Assembly (NCBI RefSeq): GCF_021130785.1
Contig: NC_060210.1
Coordinates: forward strand, 186,065,001-186,129,000
DNA: 64,000 nt
Source: Homalodisca vitripennis
Lineage: Eukaryota; Arthropoda; Insecta; Hemiptera; Cicadellidae
Direction: 5' to 3'
Shown one piece after another: positions 42,301 to 54,300 of the stretch. Made by a program: the position numbers and the translations under genes. Position 1 is the first letter of the stretch, and each line of letters begins with the position of its first letter. A model generated the notes under the pieces. The model searched no databases and was not told where the DNA came from. It saw nothing but the letters and a program-made list of their open reading frames with translations.

Positions 42301-45300
42301 GCTCCATGCGAATTTTCCATTGTTGAAAACAATGCTGAAAGTCATCTTCTGTCAACTCTTTCAGGAGTCTTGCCGCTTTTTCTTGAACAGCTTCTACGGA
42401 TTCAAATCTCGTACCTTCCAATGCAGATTTCACCTTAGGGAAAAGATAAAAGTCGCATGGTGCTAGGTCTGGCGAGTAAGGTGGATGTTCTAACACTGGG
42501 ATGCTGTACTTGACAGATAACGCGGAATGAGCTGGCGCATTGTCTTGGTGCAAAATCCATGATTTGTCCTTCCACATTTCGGGTCGTTTTTTTCTTACTC
42601 TTTCTTGTAGTTTATTAAGTACCTCAAGATAGTAATGTTGATTAATTGTTTGACCTTCAGGAACCCAGTGAAGGTACACAATCCCACGAATGTTCTCAAG
42701 ATAGTAATGTTGATTAATTGTTTGACCTTCAGGAACCCAGTGAAGGTACACAATCCCACGAATGTCGAAAAAAACAATCATCATTGATTTAAATTTTGAC
42801 TTGCTCATTCTTGCTTTTTTGGCTCTCGGTGAAGTTGAGGTCTTCCAATGCATGGATTGGCGCTTCGTTTTCGGATCATAAGTAAAAACCACGATTCATC
42901 ACATGTTATTATTCTTTCCAATAAATTTGGGTCATTTTCAATGGCATTCAAAGTGTCAGTACAAACATTTTTACGAGCTGCTTGTTGATCAATCGTAAGA
43001 ATTTTTGGTACCATTTTTGCACACACTTTTCGCATGTTCAAATTGTCATGTAAAATTTGCTGTACACATTCTTTATCAATGCCTATAGATTCAGCAACTG
43101 CACGAATGCTTAATCGTCGATCAGACCAAATCAAATTAGCAACTTTTTCGACATTGTCTTCCGTTTTTGATGTTGAAGGACGACCTGGCCGCGAATCATC
43201 TTCCACGTCTTGTCGACCATCTTGAAAACGCTTAAACCATTCAAAAACACGAGTCCGCGATAAACATTCACTGACATACACTTCTTTTAGTAAATTATAG
43301 GTTTCGGTAGCGGTTTTTTCCAAGTTTAACGTGAAATTTAATAACAATTCGTTGCTCTATTATTACGCTAACCATTTTTCCGGCAAAACAAAATAACAAC
43401 ACTTGCATAAATGAAGGTTATGACACAACGATGTTGTTTACAGAAACGAGACTAACTGCATTCTGAAGAGGAAGTCTCAAACAACACAGCTGTTGGTCAT
43501 TGTTGGTTGGCGCATGCGCACTCATTCCACTGCAGCGTCAGTCCCGTTATTTAATAGCCATACCTCGTATAGTGAAGTTTGTGTACAGGAAAAATAATTC
43601 TCCTTCAAGTCTAAAACGACGACTGTAAAAAGCTATTTTGACTTGAGTAATTTTTTAATATATTCATTACTAAATACATGAGTGCTCTTTAGTCCGAATA
43701 TTTAATTATGTGACCGCTCCGTATGTAGGATTCTTTAACATTACAAGTTCGTTATTTAAATTGGAAAACTGTTCTTGTGTGCAGTTTGTTGGACAAAAAC
43801 CTACTATATGAAATATAGTAACAAGAATAAAATAAAAAAAATAACAAGATATGAATCTACAAACAAGTACAGTGAATCTATAAACAGCTAAACGATACAA
43901 CCACAACGCTCTAGATATGGTTAACCTTTAAATATTATAAAGTCTTATTTCACCACATTTATAGACTACAAAAGCAAAAATGTGTATTAACTAATTATAA
44001 AAATAAGCTAATGAATATCCCAAAATAGAATGACCTTTGTTAAAATGAAATAAAATGCCCTAAAATTAGGATATTGGCGCTCAAACAGTGCGTAACCAAA
44101 TATATGTAGTTAAATGAAAACATAAGATATTATATACTAAACCAAACAAAAACGATACATTACGTAAAAATGTTATAATTTTAATAGCACTCAACATCCT
44201 CGATAAGACAATGCCATCTTCAGCACATTAATTATAATAAGTTCATTATCTTTCTAAAAGGGTTTATACATAAGTTATTACACTTATTTCTTAATTTTCA
44301 TGATAACAGTATAAGATATTTAAGAACATTGATTATCTTTGAATTGTAAATAAACTATACAAATTGCCAAATTTTGAGGTAAGATAATCATGTTTTAAAT
44401 GTATTAGTTTTATTGATACAAAGCTGTGGTCTAAATAGTTCAATGTACACACGTGATGAAATATTAAAACAATAAATACCTCACTTACAAAACCATTCAT
44501 AAAACTAGTTGCAGTTTTAATTTTTTAAACAAGGTGATAAATTAAAGCTGAAATTGTATATAAATAAAGAAAAAGGTAAAAGAAGTTTATACAATATTTG
44601 ACTGAATTATATATAGGTTTTGGTCAGTTAATTTTAATAACTTGTATTGTTTTATATTTTTGCTATTAATTAATTAAACTTGCTCCATTACAATCTGAAA
44701 CCAAGCACTCAGTCTGTTTATAAAAAGGGTGTGATCAGATAGAAATGATATAAATGAAATTATACACAGTTCGATTTTAAATAAATACTGTAAGTTTAGG
44801 CCAGACGGTGATCAAAGTTCTTGGGACAAATATAACACCTATGATTCACATCCACTAATCACTGACTAATACGCTGATTACACAAGTTCAAAGTCAAACC
44901 AATAATGCTCCTTAATGAGTTTTTCTTTATTAATGAGAATGAGTAATTTATTACAAAATGGTTGCAACAATAAGCACAAAAAACTAACTAACATGAATTA
45001 TATTATTCTTGAATTTGGAAATTCAATCAACTAAATTAAATTACACATCTGAAAACAGTATTGATGACAGCAAGTTATTGAAGTCATTTCTTTTAAGAAA
45101 TGACAAAAGGAACCCTTTCATATAGACAATAAGGAGGTGTTAATTAATTTGATTCAGTAAGTGAAATAGCATTGTATGAACTTCCAATTGATTAATTACT
45201 GTGAAACCGAGTCCAACAATGTCTAACAAAAAGAATAAGTTCCCAATTACATAATTGCTTGTGGACCTTGTGTAACACTTTGTAATAGTCATTGAGAAGT

Positions 45301-48300
45301 TGTTATTGTTCAGCAGTTTGTCTCAGTGTTAGCTGGTTTAACATTAATAGTAATAGTAGCCATGAATACTAAAGACACATCCTACAATATCATCAAATTG
45401 AAGCTGCTGGACTCTTCTTGGCCGTTCAATATAGTAGCTCAATTGCTAGGAGTGAGTGCACTAACTGTTGGAAAAAAAACATTCTCAACGATCTCAATTT
45501 ACCAGCAGGCATATGTCGCCTTCATTTTGGCTTTCTTCCTTGTAGAGATAGCCTACATTGTCATCTACCACGAGATCGTGTTGGCCACAGAGTTCAACAT
45601 CGTGAATCTGACCCAAATTTTCAATCTGTTCGCTGAAAGCATCGTCAGTTGTATCAGTCTCATGAACACTGTGATTTTTACCAAAACCAGCTACGAAAAC
45701 CTAAGCACATTTATCAGAGTCGAACAAATCATGTACCTGTTGGGAATCAAAGATGACTTCAAGTATAGAAAACAAGGCAGTATAGCACTATTAATTATTT
45801 TCTACTTTATCCTCTCGGGTGTGTTCACCATAGACTACTACTTCCTCTTCTTGGATAACACAGAGAGTACGTTATCATTCCACTCCTGGATCTGCCTACT
45901 CATCCACATCTTCTTCAACGCCTTTCTTCTGCTCCAGATCGTCTTCACTCTGCAGATGATGAGGGTCAACTTTGGCCGGCTGAACCACCTCATGAAAGAT
46001 CTGAACGGAATCAACGTCTTGTCCGAGGTTTACACCACCAATGCCACTCGCAAGGTCAATGTGGCACTGAAGGAGCGGGTTAGGATGATCAAGGAGGCAC
46101 ATGATCGACTGTATCGTGTCTGTGCCAAGGGGTGGACAGCTCAGAACATTATAACACTCATGGAGATCGTCACCAGTGGGATTCTCGTGACCTCGTACAT
46201 GTATATTATCATCGGCATGATCATAGATGAGCACTACAACTTTTGTCTGCTCTTGCACTGTTGCTGCTGGACTCTCTACCGTTCCACCATCATCCTGCTG
46301 TTGGTGTTGGCCAATGATAACGTCTGCACCAAGGTATTTACATTGAACTCATTGGCCTAATGGTTTTCTGTCCACTAAAACACACCTAAGACATTTTTTT
46401 TATATTTGCAGTAATCTGAAAAAGTAACAAAATATTCTACCTAGCCAAAAAGTGATGGTACATTTTAATTAGACTTTCAGAAAATGTTGCATAGATATAA
46501 TGTAGAATACATTTATAATATCAGGTAATGGAAATGTATTATTAGTAATTTTTTTTATTAATTGTTTGAAATTAGAAATTATTTATTGATAATCTTCAAT
46601 AGCGTCAATTAATGAAAATTTACATAACTATAAAATTTAAAAGTTCATGCTGGTTTCGGTTAAGTTGTTTGTCTCCACTAGTAAAATTCTTCTACTGTGT
46701 AGATCGTTCTTTGCAAGAGCGAGTTTTTTATTGCTGTCTTCATTTACATGTGGCTGTCTTTATTTTTATTAATTTCTTTTGGCAGAGTATTATAGTTTCT
46801 TTCTGTATTCTGGAGGAGGTAGTGGGATGTATTGACCATGTCTTGTATTATGCTCATGAAGATCACCATTTTGAGGAAGGTCTTTTGATAAGCAGTACAA
46901 TATTGTTTCCAGAATATACAGAGAAGTCACTGTCAGTATATTCAATTCTTTAAAAGTAGCTCTGCAATTTCTCTAGGTCCTAGCTTGCCCATAACTGTAT
47001 TGCTTTCTTCTGAATTTTGAGGACCTTCAATAGGTTAAACTGAGTTGTGTCTCCCCATGCTGCTATCCCATTTCTGAGATGACTTTCAAATAGTACATTG
47101 TACGCTAATTTGGTAGATTCAAGAGTGCTTGTTGCATGGGTCTTTCGCAAAGCATAGAATGATGAATTTATCTTTAGACATAAGTTGTCAATGTGATTTG
47201 TCCATGTCAATGTATTATTTAATGTTATTCCTAAATAATGCATGTCTTATGTTTCTTGAATATCAGGGATTTCAGACACATGGTTTTAATTAGTTCCTAG
47301 AGTGAGTTATTTAGTTTTGAGCTGTTTCACACCAGATTGTTGTATTTGCAGTATTGTTGAGCTATATTGAATGAGTTTTTTACAACTGTTCAACATCCTT
47401 TTCAGCTGAGAGTAGTACAATATCGTCCGCGTACATGATGGAATTCGTGTAGTTTTCCAAGAATATTGGCAGTTCATTGGTGAATAAAATATATAGCATT
47501 GGTCCAACCATGGAGCCTTAGGGGACCCCTCGAATTCTTCTAAATTCTTCTACGTTTAACCTCTCCAACTGGGTATCTTTCGCTCAGATAACTCAGAAAC
47601 ATTTTAAGGCTTGACTGTTGGACGCCAAGATTTTAAAGTTTGGCTAGGATGAGGTTATGGTCAAGACAGTCAAAAGCTTTGCTCCTGTCCTGTCCGACTG
47701 GATACACGTTGGCAGCTGTGAAAGATCACAAGTACCCAATGGGGTACACGTTGTCATGAACGTGTTAAGATAATTATTTAAAAATTTTAACCATGGTGTA
47801 AAACAAGATGAAATTATACGTGATAAATATATTTTTTTCTTTTTTTCAGTGCAACTATATGGCCATTATCGTACATGATATCCTAAACAGAGGAGAGGTG
47901 GCAGAAGTATATATCCAGGTATGCTAATATTTTAGGGAGTATATATGAAAAAAATTTACTCAACTAAACTATTAAGTACGGATACCTTTTTTTAAAAGAT
48001 TTTTTGGAAAAATCTCACGCCTACACAAATGTGCTGCTTGCTACAGTTAACTCAGAAATATAGCAAAACAAGTAATGTTCCAGTTACTGCAAGTTACCCA
48101 AGCTGAAGCATAGTATGGTTTTATTTTAGTGTTTATTGTACCATAAAAATATCTGATGCACAAAGACTATTTGCTTCGTTTGTGCGTGATTATGGCACGG
48201 ACATGGATAGTGAAAATGACTAAGTGGACAATATATAAAAAATGTACTAAAAATAGCTTTTTTCTTAAAAAAGTATATACCGAAACTACAAACCAGTCTC

Positions 48301-51300
48301 TGTAAAAACAGCGACAACTTCAGCAAAAATACATAATTTTAGGTAGGTTCTTAAAAAAACTATTAAGGGGTTAAAACCATGACTGTAGGAGAATATATGC
48401 CATGCTTCTGTGAGTTATTTTATTTAGCTACTTCCTACTGTTAAGGTATGACGTTAAAGTTAAATACACAGGTAATTAGACAAATCGGTAGTAATATTTT
48501 TGTATCTGATTGCAGCTCAAGAACTTTTCGTTGCAGCGACTTCACCAGAAATTGAAGATGAACGCCTGTGGGCTCTTTACAATCGACTTCACTCTACTCT
48601 TCGAGGTGATTGTATCATTTAGGCACAGACATGGAAATAACAATACAATCTGAGCATAAACTAAATACCATTCATAGTATCTATGAATAATTTTGGTTTT
48701 ACTTAATTGGGTGTGAGGCTAACAACATTTACAGAGCTATTAATAGGCTCAGTTAGTGCGATAACTGACTTTAATTTATATTTTATTAAGAATTGCTCTG
48801 TATCTATGAGCACAATAGCATTTAAACAATCTAAATGATCTAATCCATATGGAAATAACTTTGGATTTAGCTGTTTTATTACACTACGTAGGAGTCATCA
48901 TCAAGCCTGTAGACATTTAAAAAATATAATAAATTTGTTGCATTTTATTTTGGTTAGATCCAGATGCCTTTAAATTTCATTTGTAGTATGGAATACTTAT
49001 ATGATATAAAATAAATAATAATTTTGGAATAAAACATTCTAAGGTACTAGTTTTGAATAGACGTTACAGTTACTTGGTTTCATATGCAGACGAAAAATAA
49101 TAATTTAATATTTAGAATAGTTTTGCATCAGTTATGTACTCCAGACCACTCAAATTCTATATACGAAAAAAGTCTATGTATATATTTCACAGTTTATATC
49201 CCATAATTTTAGATCTACCTATGATTTGAATTCATCGTTAAATCTTATGACAAGGACATAAAATATTGTTTAAAAAGTAATTGACATAGTTTCAAAATAA
49301 GATAAATTTCTATCTCAAGGGTGTTTAGTCTTATTTGGCCACTTACATCCCCAAAATAAGACTTGTTTAGATATCTAGTACACTTATGCATGTGTAGTAT
49401 AACTCTTAAATAATTGCTTTTCCTCTAGCATTATTGTATATATTATAATGACGTTTCTATTTCTGATTCTTTATAATGGTGGTTTTTTAGTTGACATTGA
49501 CACTTTTCTTTGTCATATTTACGATTTTAATAAAACTAAGTAATTTATTATGTTATGTTTCATTTATCGATAAATTAAAAATATATATTTACATTTTTTT
49601 TTTATTGGTAAGGTAGTGTAAAATTTATTAAAGTGTTTAAAATATTTTATATTACGGCAATTCAATTTTAAATAAATAAATATTATTGAGCAGCTCCTTG
49701 CACATTTGAACCATTATAACAAAGACACACTATGTTGCAGGTGGCAAGTACCATCACCAACCATCTGGTGATCCTAATACAGTTCAAGATGTTGGGGGAC
49801 ACCAACAAGACACAAGCTATGAAGAACACTCCACACTAGACACTACATTCTGACACACTGTGGACTATGATGTTGCAGGTGGCAAGTACCATCACCAACC
49901 ATCTGGTGATCCTAATACAGTTCAAGATGTTGGGGGACACCAACAAGACACAAGCTATGAAGAACACTCCACACTAGACACCACATTCTGACACACTGTG
50001 GACTATGATGTTGCAGGTGGCAAGTACCATCACCAACCATCTGGTGATCCTAATACAGTTCAAGATGTTGGGGGACACCAACAAGGCACAAGCTATGAAG
50101 AACACTCCACACTAGACACCACATTCTGACACACTGTGGACTATGATGTTGCAGGTGGCAAGTACCATCACCAACCATCTGGTGATCCTAATACAGTTCA
50201 AGATGTTGGGGGACACCAACAAGGCACAAGCTATGAAGAACACTCCACACTAGACACCACATTCTGACACACTGTGGACTATGATGTTGCAGGTGGCAAG
50301 TACCATCACCAACCATCTGGTGATCCTAATACAGTTCAAGATGTTGGGGGACACCAACAAGGCACAAGCTATGAAGAACACTCCACACTAGACACCACAT
50401 TCTGACACACTGTGGACTATGATGTTGCAGGTGGCAAGTACCATCACCAACCATCTGGTGATCCTAATACAGTTCAAGATGTTGGGGGACACCAACAAGG
50501 CACAAGCTATGAAGAACACTCCACACTAGACACCACATTCTGACACACTGTGGACTATGATGTTGCAGGTGGCAAGTACCATCACCAACCATCTGGTGAT
50601 CCTAATACAGTTCAAGATGTTGGGGGACACCAACAAGACACAAGCTATGAAGAACACTCCACACTAGACACCACATTCTGACACACTGTGGACTATGATG
50701 TTGCAGGTGGCAAGTACCATCACCAACCATCTGGTGATCCTAATACAGTTCAAGATGTTGGGGGACACCAACAAGGCACAAGCTATGAAGAACACTCCAC
50801 ACTAGACACCACATTCTGACACACTGTGGACTATGATGTTGCAGGTGGCAAGTACCATCACCAACCATCTGGTGATCCTAATACAGTTCAAGATGTTGGG
50901 GGACACTAACAAGGCACAAGCTATGAAGAACACTCCACACTAGACACCACATTCTGACACACTGTGGACTATGATGTTGCAGGTGGCAAGTACCATCACC
51001 AACCATCTGGTGATCCTAATACAGTTCAAGATGTTGGGGGACACCAACAAGGCACAAGCTATGAAGAACACTCCACACTAGACACCGCATTCTGACACAC
51101 TGTGGACTATGATGTTGCAGGTGGCAAGTACCATCACCAACCATCTGGTGATCCTAATACAGTTCAAGATGTTGGGGGACACCAACAAGACACAAGCTAT
51201 GAAGAACACTCCACACTAGACACACGCATTCTGACACACTGTGGACTATGATGTTGCAGGTGGCAAGTACCATCACCAACCATCTGGTGATCCTAATACA

Positions 51301-54300
51301 GTTCAAGATGTTGGGGGACACCAACAAGGCACAAGCTATGAAGAAACACTCCACACTAGACACTACATTCTGACACACTGTGGACTATGATGTTGCAGGT
51401 GGCAAGTACCATCACCAACCATCTGGTGATCCTAATACAGTTCAAGATGTTGGGGGAACACCAACAAGACACAAGCTATGAAGAACACTCCACACTAGAC
51501 ACCACATTCTGACACACTGTGGACTATGATGTTGCAGGTGGCAAGTACCATCACCAACCATCTGGTGATCCTAATACAGTTCAAGATGTTGGGGGACACC
51601 AACAAGGCACAAGCTATGAAGAACACTCCACACTAGACACCACATTCTGACACACTGTGGACTATGATGTTGCAGGTGGCAAGTACCATCACCAACCATC
51701 TGGTGATCCTAATACAGTTCAAGATGTTGGGGGACACCAACAAGGCACAAGCTATGAAGAACACTCCACACTAGACACCACATTCTGACACACTGTGGAC
51801 TATGATGTTGCAGGTGGCAAGTACCATCACCAACCATCTGGTGATCCTAATACAGTTCAAGATGTTGGGGGAACACCAACAAGACACAAGCTATGAAGAA
51901 CACTCCACACTAGACACCACATTCTGACACACTGTGGACTATGATGTTGCAGGTGGCAAGTACCATCACCAACCATCTGGTGATCCTAATACAGTTCAAG
52001 ATGTTGGGGAACACCAACAAGACACAAGCTATAAAGAACACTCCACACTAGACACCACATTCTGACACACTGTGGACTATGATGTTGCAGGTGGCAAGTA
52101 CCATCACCAACCATCTGGTGATCCTAATACAGTTCAAGATGTTGGGGGACACCAACAAGGCACAAGCTATGAAGAACACTCCACACTAGACACTACATTC
52201 TGACACACTGTGGACTATGATGTTGCAGGTGGCAAGTACCATCACCAACCATCTGGTGATCCTAATACAGTTCAAGATGTTGGGGGACACCAACAAGACA
52301 CAAGCTATGAAGAACACTCCACACTAGACACTACATTCTGACACACTGTGGACTATGATGTTGCAGGTGGCAAGTACCATCACCAACCATCTGGTGATCC
52401 TATTACAGTTCAAGATGTTGGGGGACACCAACAAGACACAAGCTATGAAGAACACTCCACATTAGACACTACATTCTGACACACTGTGGACTATGATGTT
52501 GCAGGTGGCAAGTACCATCACCAACCATCTGGTGATCCTATTACAGTTCAAGATGTTGGGAGACACTAACAAGGCACAAGCTATGAAGAACACTCCACAC
52601 TAGACACCACATTCTCCACCTAATCATTACATTAACACTAGAACTAGGCTTATTCCACAGTGCTGTGTACATCACATGCTAGTAAATAAGTAAGTGAAGA
52701 TTTTAAATACACATTAGTAGCCTTGTGTTTGTATTGTTAAAAGTGGAAGAGACTGTGAATCACAAGTTCATATTTTTTCATCACTATAGTACAATAAATA
52801 TCATTGCAAGTCTGGATTGTGGCTAAATAAACAACTGTTTAATGGACTTAAGCCTGAGATATATTGTTTAAACTTCATGTGAGTATATAATATCAGTTTC
52901 TTGCAATAAAACTAGTATTAAAATTACTAACTAAGTAAGGTCTGTTTACATTACTAAAAAATAATACACCTAAATGTACAAGCTGGCAATGACATGTCTC
53001 GTACTATAGAAAAAATAGAACCAGGCATGAACAATGAATATAAGTTGATTTAGGAAAATGATAAACATTAAATACGAGGGTGGTCCACAAAGTAACCTCT
53101 GTTTTGAAATAAAAATAAACCATTTGAGATACAAAGTATATTATATAAATGTTAACCCTTAAAGCGCCAAACAATTTCAGCTAAACTCTGGATTAGCGCT
53201 CATTTATTATAAAAAATTAAAATTAGATTTTCTCAACGCTAATTTTAATTTCTTTTTTTAGGTAACAAAATAAAACAGAAACTGCAAAAAAATATCTTTT
53301 ATCATATTTATTGCCCAAAATACACATGATTTACTATGTAGCGTTCCAGCTCCTTTATAAATTTTACCCAATGCTTACTGTTTCCTTTTATTATTATGTA
53401 TATCAATGATGACATTGCGTGCTTATATGTACTAGAATAGAACTAGAAAATAAGTATATTACATATTTAATACAAAGTTATAATAAAAAATTAAATTTAC
53501 ATGCCAAAAATTTGAAAACCAAATATTTTCCAAATTCTTAGTCCTCTAACGGGTGTTATTTTTATAATAATTACAAAACGGTTTTCAGATGTTTATAGAA
53601 GTAAATAAAATATTGTAACACTTATTGGAGTAAAAACAAGCCTAAATAAAAAAATAAACATAAATGTAGAATTTCGGAACAAGAGCTAAAATACATAATT
53701 ATAAATATAAGGAGTAAAAATATTTCTACGAGGAAAAAAAACTTTTATCGCCATTCAAGAAACTGTTTATTTCAAAAGTTTATAAACATATAACTGTTAT
53801 AAAAAGATGATCATATAACACATAAAACTACACAGTAGTTTACCGATCAACTATTCGCACTGCTTCAACAGGATATGAAGAAGAACATAAGAGCTGCCCG
53901 GCGCGCGGCGAGGCAGTGACGTACGCATAAATGCGCTTGCGGCGTTGAGCAATACTACCAAACTGCCAGCTGTTCAACAAAACCGGTTCAGTATCGCTCG
54001 TTAAACACAAAGATTGTCACGTGATGTGGCACAGCCCCGCTACACTACTGTAACATACACCCCTCACAGTCTAGCGGACAAACTCTGAACTAACAGTGCA
54101 AAATAGTAAAAACAAGTATATTGCGCGTCTACGCGCTTACGGCGTTCAGAGCAAAGTCGATCCTCGCGCGCATATGCGCTTACGGCGCTTTAAGGGTTAA
54201 AACTACAGCATTTTTCTACTTTTCTACATATTCACCATACAAATTCAAGCACTTATCATATCTTTTAACAGTTTTTCAAATTCCGTCTTTAAGAAAATCA

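Noticed and set aside
45326..45361. Longer N-terminus for the receptor starting at 45326
   Set aside because: The codon is GTG, not ATG; the first ATG of the frame is at 45362.
45896..46258. 120-codon minus-strand ORF
   Set aside because: Shadow of receptor exon 1 in another frame; no family resemblance.
51154..51378. Antisense protein over array 2
   Set aside because: It is open only because of single-base indels; in the clean 138-bp unit all three antisense frames have a stop.
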